Source: Pseudarthrobacter sp. Fe7
Lineage (GTDB): Bacteria; Actinomycetota; Actinomycetes; Actinomycetales; Micrococcaceae
Direction: 5' to 3'
Length of the DNA: 64,000 nucleotides
Assembly: GCA_024372495.1 (NCBI GenBank)
Contig: CP099977.1
Span: 3,038,001-3,102,000, forward strand
The position numbers and the translations under genes were made by a program. Shown here one piece after another: positions 36,093-45,173 of this stretch. Every line of letters begins with the position of its first letter. Position 1 is the first letter of the stretch. The notes below the pieces were generated by a model. That model did no database searches. It had not been told where the DNA came from and was given only the letters and a program-made list of their open reading frames with translations.

Positions 36093-37746
36093 ATGAACAG
36101 CTTCACCGATAGCTTCACGATCAACGGCATTACCCTGACTGCGCAGCCCATCTGCCGGCAGGATGAAGTGCTCACGCCCGATGCCCTGTCCTTTATCGCC
36201 AAGCTGCACCGCGCCACTGCTGACCGCAGGCAGGAACTGCTGCAGGCACGGCGTACACGGCGGGCCGATATTGCAGCGGGCGCCGATCCGCGGTTCCTCC
36301 GGGAAACCGAGCACATCCGCAACGATCCGTCCTGGCGGGTCGCTCCCCCGGCCCCCGGTCTGGAGGACCGCCGCGTCGAAATCACCGGACCGGTGGACAA
36401 GAAGATGACCATTAACGCCCTGAACTCCGGAGCCAAGGTGTGGCTCGCGGACATGGAAGACTCCTCCACCCCCACCTGGCGGAACGTCATCAAGGGCCAG
36501 CTGAACCTCACCGACGCCCTGGAACGCCGGATCGACTTCACCACCGAAGAAGGCAAGGAATACAAGCTCCGCCCCACCGGGGACCTGCCCACCATCGTGG
36601 TCCGCCCCCGCGGCTGGCACCTGCCGGAAAAGCACATGCACATCGACGGCCAGCCGGTCGCCGGCGGCATCGTGGACTTCGGCCTGTTCTTCTTCCACAA
36701 CGCCCGCCGCCTTCTGGCCCAGGGCAAGGGCCCGTACTTCTACCTGCCCAAGATCGAGAACCACCTCGAGGCCCGGCTGTGGAATGACATCTTCATCCTG
36801 GCCCAGGAGCCTGCTCGGCATCCCGCAGGGCACCATCCGCGCCACGGTCCTCATCGAGACCATCACTGCCGCGTTCGAAATGGAGGAGATCCTCTACGAA
36901 CTGCGCGACCACGCCGCGGGCCTGAACGCCGGCCGCTGGGACTACATCTTCTCCCTGATCAAGAACTTCCGCACCCGCGGCCCCCGCTTCGTCCTGCCGG
37001 ACCGCGGCCAGGTGACCATGACCCAGCCGTTCATGCGCGCCTACACTGAACAGCTGGTCCGGGCCTGCCACAAGCGCGGCGCCATGGCCATCGGCGGCAT
37101 GGCCGCAGCCGTGCCCAACCGCAAGGACCCGGACGCCAACGCCAACGCCCTCGAGAAGGTCCGCGCTGACAAAACCCGCGAGGCCAACGACGGCTTCGAC
37201 GGCTCCTGGGTGGCCCACCCCGACCTGGTGCCCATCTGCCGCCAGGTTTTCGACGGCGTCCTGGGCACCAAACCGAACCAGCTGGACCGGCTCCGCGAGG
37301 ACGTCACCCCCGACGACCGGGCCCTGATAGACGTTGCTGCCACCACCGGCACCATCACCGAACAGGGCATCCGGAACAACATCGAAGTGGGCATCCGCTA
37401 CATCGAATCCTGGCTCCGCGGCAACGGCGCGGTGGCCATCCACAACCTCATGGAGGACGCCGCCACCGCCGAGATCTCCCGCTCCCAGCTCTGGCAGTGG
37501 ATCTACGCACGGGCCATCACCGACCACGGCGAGATCATCAGCCATGAATGGGTCGAGGAACTCCTGGACGAGGAATTCGCCCGGCTGGAACGCTTCGACG
37601 GAGACCGCTTCGAGGACGCCCGCGACATCTTCGAAGAAGTCACCCTGGCCACCGAATTCCCGTCCTTCCTCACCCTCCCCGCCTACGCCCGCTACCTCAC
37701 CGAGGCCCGCGAAAAGGCCACCGACGAAGAACTCGCCGCCGCCTAG
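36093..37746 (+). CDS. aceB: Malate synthase A (one frame break)
   Basis: Malate synthase condenses glyoxylate with acetyl-CoA to malate. AAGGAGA precedes ATG 36093 ([20 protein letters not shown]). The family body is clear: [90 protein letters not shown] and [15 protein letters not shown]. At 36807-36813 GAGCCTG stands for GAGCTG. Correction gives [11 protein letters not shown] and a 550-residue protein. It is separated from aceA by 256 bp and ends before a strong stem-loop. Confidence 0.93.
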
Positions 37747-37874
37747 GAGAAAAGGCATGCTTATCAGTCCCAGCAGCCCAATCGCACCGGGACAAACCGA
37801 AGCCGGAAGCTCGGCTGACTTAAGTTGGTGTTGACTACTTTGCCTCCAATTGGCGAGAAAGCATCCTCCTAACT

Positions 37875-37906
37875 CCGCGCACCGTTCAATCACGGACGGT
37901 GCGCGG
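37875..37906 (+). terminator. Stem-loop terminator after aceB
   Basis: CCGCGCACCGT (37875-37885) pairs perfectly with ACGGTGCGCGG (37896-37906). The remainder of 37747-38136 holds no gene. Confidence 0.65.
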
Positions 37907-38136
37907 GGGTTGTGGGAGTCCTTTCGAAGACTTTGAAAAGACCCCTGCGTCTCAGACCGGTCAGCTGTTTTCAGCACGTTTGATTGTGTGGTGCAGGAGC
38001 TGGCCACACAGGCTGGGACCACGAAGGACAGCATCGTAGTTGAACGCATGGCTATGTCAACTATTTCTGGCCCCGGCGGGACGTGTATATCCGGCCCCAC
38101 TTGAGGGACTTCGATACGGCGGATTGTCGATCGGAG

Positions 38137-38568
38137 TCAGGCGGGTTCGCGGCCGAGGATGAGGGAGCGTTTGAGGTAGTCGTAGAGTCCGTCCATGATG
38201 GGTCCGCATACCGCCAGCGTCTGTTCGTCGTTCAGGGTCATGGATAGGCCGCGGATGATGATGTCCAGGCCGGGCGCGGCCGGGGCGTCGAAGCGTTCGT
38301 CGTCGATGTCGGCTTCGTGGATGAGTTCGGCCAGTTTCCACAGGACGGGGTCCTGGATCTCGTAGCGGCGCAGCATGGTTTCGAAGGTGCAGTCGTGGCC
38401 GTGGTGGGTCAGGTCGACGCCGGGCATGTCGAAGGGCACCGCGTCGGCGGGCAGTTCGGCGGGGTCCGCCACGAAGACGAATTCGCAGTCGTTGTCGATG
38501 TTCCTGCGGATCAGCCAGGCGCAGGCGGCCCGGTCAACGTGGACGCCGGTGCGGGTCGCCCATTTCAT
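38137..38568 (-). CDS. ChrB C-terminal-domain protein (chromate resistance)
   Basis: The 143-residue protein starts MKWATRTGVHVDRAACAWLI with RRNIDNDCEFVFVADPAELP, GVDLTHHGHDCTFETMLRRY and AELIHEADIDDERFDAPAAP, the ChrB C-terminal domain. In longer ChrB proteins this domain is fused to the N-terminal part. Here the two are separate genes overlapping by ATGA, as known for Arthrobacter chromate clusters. The role is thought to be chromate sensing or conversion. Confidence 0.82.
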   Translation of the reverse strand: MKWATRTGVHVDRAACAWLIRRNIDNDCEFVFVADPAELPADAVPFDMPGVDLTHHGHDCTFETMLRRYEIQDPVLWKLAELIHEADIDDERFDAPAAPGLDIIIRGLSMTLNDEQTLAVCGPIMDGLYDYLKRSLILGREPA

Positions 38569-39074
38569 GGTTGCCTCCCGGTGTTCGTGGTGTGGGCGTG
38601 AAGTTCCGCGGTGGCGAGACCGGTGACGGCTGTATGGGCGTCGTCGCGTTCCCGTGGCGGGAAATAGTCGCGCCGTCCGATCCGGCGAAGCTCAGCCCGC
38701 AGCCGCTTCACGATCTTGGCGCGTTCGGGCGCATCCAGTGCCGCGGCGGCATGTGCGGCGGCGGTGACGTCCTGGTATTCCCGGGCCCGGTCCGCGGCCA
38801 TTCCGGTGGCGAGCTCCCGCTCCTGGGCGAAGGACGCGGGCTGGCTCAACCACAGGCCGGCGGTACCGCCGGCCTGTCGGACCTGTTCGGCGATCCAGTC
38901 GAAGTGCTCCCTGGTGCGGGCATCGGCCGGCAGGGCGACGAGCCCGTCACCGAGCTGTGCGACGCCCAGGGCCTGCAGCCTCCGCCAGACCGCAACTCTC
39001 GGAGCGGACGGGTCCCGGGGCATCCGGTAGGTCAACAGGACCCAACCCCCGGGGATCAACGCTTCACTCTTCAC
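38565..39074 (-). CDS. ChrB N-terminal-domain protein (putative chromate-responsive regulator)
   Basis: GTG 39074 gives VKSEALIPGGWVLLTYRMPR then DPSAPRVAVWRRLQALGVAQ, the ChrB N-terminal domain with its winged-helix-like start, 169 residues. It continues REHFDWIAEQVRQAGGTAGL. ChrB represses chr genes in other bacteria, and a perfect palindrome lies 10 bp upstream of this start. The frame is open upstream to 39488, but that part is antisense to the small membrane gene. Translationally coupled with the ChrB C-terminal gene. Confidence 0.8.
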   Translation of the reverse strand: MKSEALIPGGWVLLTYRMPRDPSAPRVAVWRRLQALGVAQLGDGLVALPADARTREHFDWIAEQVRQAGGTAGLWLSQPASFAQERELATGMAADRAREYQDVTAAAHAAAALDAPERAKIVKRLRAELRRIGRRDYFPPRERDDAHTAVTGLATAELHAHTTNTGRQP

Positions 39075-39083
39075 AATGTGATT

Positions 39084-39097
39084 GTAACCGTGGTTAC
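39084..39097. promoter_or_regulatory. Candidate ChrB operator
   Basis: GTAACC GT GGTTAC is a perfect 6+2+6 palindrome in the 88-bp divergent spacer between the chrB-type genes and the chr membrane, propeller and transporter genes. The position suits repression of both directions. Confidence 0.5.
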
Positions 39098-39162
39098 CTT
39101 GAACTGGTATGGTTCGGTCCGGGCGTGCGGTGCACGCCGCTGTCGATGCTTCAGGAGAAGAC

Positions 39163-39495
39163 ATGATTTCGCTGGTGCTCATTGTGATCTCCGCGATCAT
39201 CGCCGCCGCGGCGGTGGCCGCAGCCTGCCGGTATGCCCGCTGGCCGACTCCGGATCTCGCCGCCGCCGCAGGGGGCACGCTGGTGGCTGTCATCGCCTGG
39301 CGGGTCCTGGCCAACGCGATGTCCCTGAACGAGGACTTCATGCCCACCGTCAGCGTGGGGGACGCGGTGTGCCTGATTGCAGGGGCGCTGCCGCCGGCCG
39401 TGGTCGCCTCCGTCGACCGGGAACTGGGCCGCCGGGCTCTCCCGGCGCTGGCAGGGGGTCTGGTCGCCTTCATCGCCAACGTCATCATTCTCTGA
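39163..39495 (+). CDS. Small membrane protein of the chromate cluster
   Basis: AGGAGAAG lies 4 bp before ATG 39163. The 110-residue protein has about three TM helices (ISLVLIVISAIIAAAAVAAA, DLAAAAGGTLVAVIAWRVLA, and a C-terminal ALPALAGGLVAFIANVIIL). It is the first gene of the rightward chr operon, 17 bp before the propeller lipoprotein. I do not recognise the family. Context suggests a part in chromate efflux or its control. Confidence 0.6.
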   Translation: MISLVLIVISAIIAAAAVAAACRYARWPTPDLAAAAGGTLVAVIAWRVLANAMSLNEDFMPTVSVGDAVCLIAGALPPAVVASVDRELGRRALPALAGGLVAFIANVIIL

Positions 39496-39512
39496 CCGGA
39501 ACGGAGTCAGCC

Positions 39513-40546
39513 ATGGAACCCACACCACCGCGCAGGCCGTTGAAGACCGCGTTGATCGCCGCAGAGCCTGCTGGCCCTGCTGCCGCCGTTACTGACCGGC
39601 TGCTCGAGTGCGGCCCCGGCGTCGTCGCTGCCGTTGACCCAGGTCCAGGACATTGCCCTGCCTGGGGCGGCGAGCAGGCTCGACTACCAGGCCCTCGACG
39701 CGGCAGCGAAGCGGCTGTACATCGCCCACCTCGGAGACGGCACCGTCCACGTGGTTGATCTGGCCAATGGCGCGGTGGGCGGGGACCGTGCCGGGTACAC
39801 CCTCGGTGCATGGGATCACCCTCGCGCCCGACCGGCATCTTCTCCTGGCCGCCGTGTCGGGAAGCAATGAGGTCGCCGTCATCGATACCAACACCTTGGC
39901 CGTAACAGCCAGGATCCATGCCGGGGACATCCCGGACGGGATCGCTTATGACCCGGTCCACGGCAAGGCATACGTGTCCAACGAACACGACCATGCCGAA
40001 ACGGTCATCGACCTCGCCACGAACACGGCCAAGACTCCGATCGAAATCGGCGGCGAGGCCGGCAACAGCGTCTATGACCCGGCCACTGGCATGGTGATGG
40101 TCAATGTCCAGGACCGCAACGAATTGGTCACCATCGATCCGGCCACCGATACCGTCGTCGGCAGGATCCCGGTCCCGGACTGCGAAAGCAACCACGGCCT
40201 CTACCTCGACGGGGCCAACAAGCTCGCGTTCATTGCCTGCGAGGGCAGCGCGAAGCTCCTGGTGCTGGACCTGGACACCCGACAGGTCACCGCACGGTTC
40301 GACACCGGCGGTAACCCGGACGTGCTCGCCTTTGATCAGGGACTGCACCGCCTCTACGTCGCCTCGGAGTCCGGCGTCGTCAGCGTCTTCGACGAACAGA
40401 ACCGCACCCTGACGTCCATGGCCTCCGGCAAACTCGCCGACAACGCCCACACCGTTGCCGTCGACCAGGAAACCCACCGGGTCTACTTCCCTCTGGAAAA
40501 CATCGACGGGCATCCAGTGCTGCGCATCATGGACGCTAAGCAATGA
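39513..40546 (+). CDS. YVTN-type beta-propeller lipoprotein of the chromate cluster (ChrK-like)
   Basis: ATG 39513 (MEPTPPRRPLKTALIAAE) follows a ribosome binding site. GAGCCTG at 39564-39570 stands for GAGCTG. Corrected, the signal continues LLALLPPLLTGC, a lipobox. A second extra base near 39780 joins DLANGAVVG to VPGTPSVHGITLAPD. The propeller repeats are plain: NEVAVIDTNTLAVTARIHAG, DIPDGIAYDPVHGKAYVSNE, ELVTIDPATDTVVGRIPVPD, KLLVLDLDTRQVTARFDTGG. The length is 343 residues. It overlaps chrA by ATGA. A ChrK-like propeller is known from Arthrobacter chromate clusters, and the mechanism is unknown. Confidence 0.82.
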
Positions 40547-41784
40547 CCGCCGGAAACGGGCCCACCCGGGACGGGTCCCCGGATGAGACCCCCGAGCCGG
40601 TCACGACGCCCGTGCCGTTCCGCCGTTTCGTGCTCTACTTCCTGCACCTTGGCACGACGGGGTTCGGTGGTCCGATCGCCACCGTGGGGTATATGCAGCG
40701 GGACCTGGTCGAAAAGCAGCGCTGGATCGGGAGGAAGGATTTCCTCGACGGTGTGGCCTTGGGCCAGACCATGCCCGGGCCCCTCGCGGCCCAGGTTGCC
40801 ATGTGGGTCGGCTACCTGAACCGCGGGCCCTGGGGTGCCCTGGCCGTCGCGGCAGCGTTCATCGGCCCGGCCTTCATCATCGTCATCATCGTCGGAACCC
40901 TCTACGTCCAGTTCTCCGGCCTGCCCCTGGTCCAGTCCCTGTTCTACGGAATCGCCCCGGCAGTCATGGCCATCATCACCATCGCCGGCTACAAACTCCT
41001 CAAACTTACCGACCGGGCCGATCTGCGGCTCTGGGGCATCAGCGCCGCAGTCTTCGCCGTCACCGCGCTGACCGGATCCGAACCCGTGCCTCTGATCCTC
41101 GCCGCCGGGATCATGATGATCCTGCTCGACGCCCGGCCCTCGTCCCTGCGTTGGCCCTGGCGCCGCAGGCCGAAACGGCCACCGACAGAAGGGGACGGCA
41201 CCACCACCCTGCAGTCTTGGTCCCCGGCGTTTCTCCTGCCGGCCCTCCTCGGGCCCGCGGCGGCCGGTGGAACCCTGCTGGCCCTGGGCCTGTTTTTCCT
41301 GCAGACCGGGGCCCTGGTGTTCGGGTCGGGCCTGGCCATCGTTCCGTTGCTGCGTGATGGCGTCGTGGACCAGCACCACTGGCTCACCCAGGGACAGTTC
41401 CTCGACGCCGTCGCCATGGGCCTGATCACCCCCGGCCCGGTCGTCATCACGGCCGGCTTCATCGGCTACCTCGTCGCGGGGCTCCCCGGGGCCGTCATCG
41501 CCACCGTGGCGATCTTCACCCCGATCTACCTCGCGGTGGTCGTCCCGGGACGGTGGTTCATCCGCCACCGGGACAACAAACAGGTCAAGGCCTTCGTTGC
41601 CGGCGCCACCGCAGCGGCTGCCGGCGCTCTCTCCGGCGCCGTGGTCGTCCTGACCCGCGAAGCCGTCACCGACTGGATCACAGCAGCGATCGCGATTGTG
41701 TCCCTCGGACTGCTGTGGCGCTTCAAAATCAACGAACCCTACATCGTCATCGCCGCCGGGATCCTGGGGATTATCCTGCACTGA
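40543..41784 (+). CDS. chrA: Chromate efflux transporter ChrA
   Basis: ChrA pumps chromate out of the cell. This 413-residue protein is the two-domain (long) form. Each half carries a CHR domain with the GG/PGP signatures: FLHLGTTGFGGPIATVGYMQ with DGVALGQTMPGPLAAQVAMW, then TGALVFGSGLAIVPLLRDGV with DAVAMGLITPGPVVITAGFI. About ten TM segments are visible, with a basic linker (WPWRRRPKRPPTEGDG) between halves. It is translationally coupled to the propeller lipoprotein. Confidence 0.92.
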   Translation: MTAGNGPTRDGSPDETPEPVTTPVPFRRFVLYFLHLGTTGFGGPIATVGYMQRDLVEKQRWIGRKDFLDGVALGQTMPGPLAAQVAMWVGYLNRGPWGALAVAAAFIGPAFIIVIIVGTLYVQFSGLPLVQSLFYGIAPAVMAIITIAGYKLLKLTDRADLRLWGISAAVFAVTALTGSEPVPLILAAGIMMILLDARPSSLRWPWRRRPKRPPTEGDGTTTLQSWSPAFLLPALLGPAAAGGTLLALGLFFLQTGALVFGSGLAIVPLLRDGVVDQHHWLTQGQFLDAVAMGLITPGPVVITAGFIGYLVAGLPGAVIATVAIFTPIYLAVVVPGRWFIRHRDNKQVKAFVAGATAAAAGALSGAVVVLTREAVTDWITAAIAIVSLGLLWRFKINEPYIVIAAGILGIILH

Positions 41785-41893
41785 AGAGGCCACCTTTCGG
41801 GGCAGCGCCGCGACCAGTGGTGGCCAGTCGCGGGCCAGGCACAGGGGCCGAGTGATCGGTGTTCCATACGCCGTTGAAGATCCGCCGGGCCAT

Positions 41894-42709
41894 TCACCCA
41901 ATTCTTCCGGCCATGGTGTGGGCCAGCCGGTAGGAGTCGGTGCCGGTTTCGATGATGGCGCCGTTGAACGTAAGTCTGTCAACGATTGCGGCGCAGAGGC
42001 GCGGGTCCGTGAAGGTCTTGGTCCATCCGGAGAAGGATTCGTTGCTTGCAATGGCGATGGAGTTCTTCTCCTCGCGCTCGGTGAGGACTTGGAAGAGGAG
42101 TTCGGCACCGCGGCGGTCCAGTTCCATATAGCCGAGTTCGTCAATGCAGAGCAGGTCGACGCGGCCGTAGCGGGCGATGGTCTTAGCCAGGACTTTCTCA
42201 TCGGCGGCTTCGACGAGTTCGTTCACGAGCCTGGTGGCCAGGGTGTATTTCATCCGATAGCCCTTCTCCGCGGCCGCGGTGCCGAGCCCGATGAGCAGGT
42301 GGGATTTCCCGGTCCCGGAATCTCCGATCAGGCATAGGGGTGATCCTTTGCGGATCCAGTCCCCGGTTGCCAGGGTGTGGATGGTGGCGGGATTGATGTT
42401 CGGGTTCGCATCGAAATCGAAATCCCCGAGCCACTTGTCCCGGGGAAAGTTCGCGGCTTTCACGCGGCGGATCGAGGAACGCCGGTCGCGGTCATCACAC
42501 TCCGCCAGCAGCAATTCGGCCAGGAAGCCCTGATAGGAGAGTTGCTCCTTCCCTGCGACAGTGAGGGCTTCGTCCAGCACCGCCCGGATCGTGGGCAGGC
42601 GCAGGCGGCGGCAGGCCTGGTCCACGGCCGTGACCGCGGCCTGTTCGGTCAGGCCGCGACGCCGGCGCAAAGTCGGAGTGATGGTTGTAGAAGGTGCTGC
42701 AGGACTCAT
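41894..42709 (-). CDS. istB: IS21-family helper ATPase IstB
   Basis: The 271-residue protein has Walker A (LCLIGDSGTGKSHLLIG), Walker B (VDLLCIDELGYMELD) and the C-terminal TDPRLCAAIVDRLTFNGAII typical of IstB, the AAA+ partner that regulates IstA. ATG 42709 overlaps the istA TGA (TCATGAG), the normal IS21 arrangement. The ORF appears fused to istA in the given sequence only because of the lesion at 42763. It lies immediately downstream of chrA in the opposite direction. Confidence 0.9.
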   Translation of the reverse strand: MSPAAPSTTITPTLRRRRGLTEQAAVTAVDQACRRLRLPTIRAVLDEALTVAGKEQLSYQGFLAELLLAECDDRDRRSSIRRVKAANFPRDKWLGDFDFDANPNINPATIHTLATGDWIRKGSPLCLIGDSGTGKSHLLIGLGTAAAEKGYRMKYTLATRLVNELVEAADEKVLAKTIARYGRVDLLCIDELGYMELDRRGAELLFQVLTEREEKNSIAIASNESFSGWTKTFTDPRLCAAIVDRLTFNGAIIETGTDSYRLAHTMAGRIG

Positions 42710-43383
42710 GAGATGTTCTCCTTCGACGCTGGCGCGTGTGCGGGTTGAGTGCGTTTGACCAGCAGGCTCGTCATAGGAGCTGACAGATGGCAGGGGCCGG
42801 GTGTCCGACGGGAGTCCGGCGATAATCGCGGCGGGGTCCATGAGTCGGCGCTGGGTGAGACTTATAACCCGCTGCATTTTCGCTTCGTCGTGAGCACCGG
42901 GATGACGGTCCGAACCGGACCCGCCACTGAGAGAAATCGCTGCGTGTCTGCGGGCTTCGACCGCGACGACGTCGGCACTGATCGCTCCTACTCCGAGGGC
43001 CGCGGTAATCCCCGCCTGAATGTCGCCGACGTCCATCGACCGGTGGAGCAGCAGGACATCGATGAGTTCACGAGTCCCGTCGGCGTCACCGTTGACCCGG
43101 CGGGAGGCAGCCCAGAACGCCTCACGGGCGCTCGTGAACGCGCCGGACTCCCGGGCACGGGCCAGAGCCGTGGAACCGGGAAGCGCGCCGGGTTTGGTCT
43201 TGAGGACCTCAAGGTAGTGGTCCACTGGACTGACTGCCCGTGTTTGGCAACGATCCGCTGATGCCTGGCAACTGCGGCGCGGCCGTCGAACACCACGACC
43301 TCGGACGCCCGCAGGGACACCCGAACTTTCCTTCCGATGAACCGTGCCGGGACGGAGTACTTCACCATTCGCACCGTGATCAT
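42706..43383 (-). pseudogene. istA: IS21-family transposase IstA, C-terminal part only
   Basis: The remaining parts are the beta-barrel region (MVKYSVPARFIGRKVRVSLR, VVVFDGRAAVARHQRIVAKH) and then, in another frame from about 43235, VDHYLEVLKTKPGALPGSTA through AASRRVNGDADGTRELIDVL. With CAGGCTC at 42763 read as CAGCTC, the C-terminus becomes SSYDELLVKRTQPAHAP, ending KENIS. The DDE catalytic core and N-terminal HTH are missing. The gene is cut at about 43390, where IS481-like sequence begins. Not functional. Confidence 0.8.
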
Positions 43384-43441
43384 CGAGGACCGGTCCGCAG
43401 CAGCTGGTGCGCAAAGTGTGGACCTGCGCTAGAAGCAACGG

Positions 43442-43525
43442 GTGGGTCCAGTCGCGATCAGAGCGAAGCTGGCCATGCCGCCGTCGACCGTGCACGCGGT
43501 CCTGGTCCGGTGCCGACTGAACCGC
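43442..43525 (+). pseudogene. IS481-family transposase fragment
   Basis: About 25 residues (GPVAIRAKLAMPPSTVHAVL then VRCRLNRLHH) match the IS481 transposase region before the DDE domain. Homology stops abruptly on both sides. It abuts the truncated istA and marks a recombination junction. 43526-43875 holds no gene I can support. Confidence 0.65.
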
Positions 43526-43875
43526 CTTCACCACACTGTGCAACCGGAGGTCCTCACCTTTGGCTCAACGACTCCAGCGAGTCATCACATTCACCTAGCC
43601 GGCTTCTCCGGTCCCGGCACGATTCTAGCCAACCTGTTCAATCCAACGGCGTAACCGTCCGCTCGAACAAGAAGCGGTGAAATTTGCGGTTCCTGGATGG
43701 TCAGCGCCGCGAATGCTGGTCAGGACGTGGACGGCACCCTCACAATCGCTGTGACGTCGGACGCCTAGTACGATGGCATCCACGATGATGCCCCGAGCGT
43801 CGTGCCGGATGCCAACGGCGATGACATGCTTGATGCACAAGGTGGCACCTCAGGCATTCCTCTGTGCTCCTTGAG

Positions 43876-44652
43876 TTAGGCAAGCATTGCAATGCCCTTG
43901 GCAAGGATCAGGACAGCGCCGGTCAGCGCCAGGACCAGGACCAGTGCCATGCTGAACCGGTGCGGTATCTTTGGCCCGAGAACATTGCCCAGCAGGATTC
44001 CCGCTGTCAATGCGACACCGCAGGACACCCATTGAAGGCAGTCAATTCCGGGCAGTTGGCCCTTAGCTGCAAGGGACGCGGCGCCTATCCCGAGGAAATA
44101 TAGTTGCGCGCTGGCTGCAAACGCCCGCTGCGGCCATCCGCTAGCCTGCGCGTACGCAGCCACGGCAGGACCACCCGCGCCAGCGGTTACGTTCATGAAC
44201 CCCGAGACAAACCCGGCCGCGGCCGCGCCGAACCTGCCCCGAAGAATAACCGGGGGCGTACGAACAGCCACACTTGCCGTCAGGGCAACGAGGATCATTG
44301 CCCCCACGAGAATGGATAGCAGGGCGGCCGAAACCTGCACGGCTACCCACGAGCCGAGCAGGATGGCCACAAGGGCAGGAATTAGCATGACCAGCACGCG
44401 GCGGAGATCCACCTCTTTGAAAACCTGGGGAAGGATCAGTAGCGAAGTCAGCGCGCCCAGCGTGTTAACCAGGAGCACGCCGCCGAAAGGCCCCAGGACC
44501 ATGCTCAGGAACGGCGCAGCCACGAGCGCAAATCCCAAGCCGGTAATCCGTTGCGTGCAGGCGCCTAGGAAAGTTGCGCCAGCCAGGGCCGCCAAAGCCA
44601 AGGCATATCCGACGTCCACCGTAAGCCCTCCCAGCGCTGTCATCTCACGCAC
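43876..44652 (-). CDS. tauE: TauE/SafE-family sulfite (anion) exporter
   Basis: This 258-residue protein has about eight TM helices. The duplicated family signatures are seen: AALAGATFLGACTQRITGLG with FALVAAPFLSMVLGP, and GFVSGFMNVTAGAGGPAVAA. TauE/SafE proteins export sulfite or organosulfonates in taurine and sulfoacetate degraders. The xsc, tpa and ald genes 7-14 kb away make sulfite export the likely job. The gene symbol follows context. A general anion permease is the alternative. It is divergent from the permease at 45174. Confidence 0.78.
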   Translation of the reverse strand: MREMTALGGLTVDVGYALALAALAGATFLGACTQRITGLGFALVAAPFLSMVLGPFGGVLLVNTLGALTSLLILPQVFKEVDLRRVLVMLIPALVAILLGSWVAVQVSAALLSILVGAMILVALTASVAVRTPPVILRGRFGAAAAGFVSGFMNVTAGAGGPAVAAYAQASGWPQRAFAASAQLYFLGIGAASLAAKGQLPGIDCLQWVSCGVALTAGILLGNVLGPKIPHRFSMALVLVLALTGAVLILAKGIAMLA

Positions 44653-45173
44653 CGTGCCATCTGCCGCGGTGCTGTTGCCTGGCGCGAGAGCCTGCCGCTA
44701 ATAACCACTCGACCCTTCGGGAGGGGAAGACCTGCTCCACTGCGACAACCTTTCACCTTTGCCGAGGCTCCGAGACCAAGCTCAACACATTGCAACCGTC
44801 AAGAAAGCTGGGCTGCTAATTTCATAATATATGCTCTCTAGTTCCGGATATTGGAACATTATTACGCGCTGTTTTCGTTTTCTACGGCCCTTCCGGTTGC
44901 CACCCCTGCTAGTCTGCAGGCCCAAAAGCCTTGGGAATCCGGCGAAAAACGCCGGGGAAAGACAGATACGAGTTGACTGGCACCCTCTTTTTCCCGCAAC
45001 TGGTCCTGTGAAGCTCAACTTCCGCTTAATACATTTGGGCTACGCCACAAAGAAGTGGGCTGGATCACTCATAGTTAGATTGTCAAGGCAAATCTTGCGG
45101 TGCTCTCTGGTGTTCCGCCTTCAGCGCAATGAAAAGCGCTCTTTAGCTGGTTCCGTCAACCATTGGAGGAAAC
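44653..45173. other. Divergent regulatory spacer between tauE and the permease gene
   Basis: This 520-bp stretch has lower GC and no supportable ORF. It must carry both promoters. GGAGGAAAC lies before the permease GTG. I see no CTGGAC-type TauR motif in it. Confidence 0.4.

Noticed and set aside
41894..43543. A single 549-residue IstA-IstB fusion protein
   Set aside because: The fusion exists only because of one extra base at 42763. Reading CAGCTC there restores the normal istA stop overlapping the istB start.
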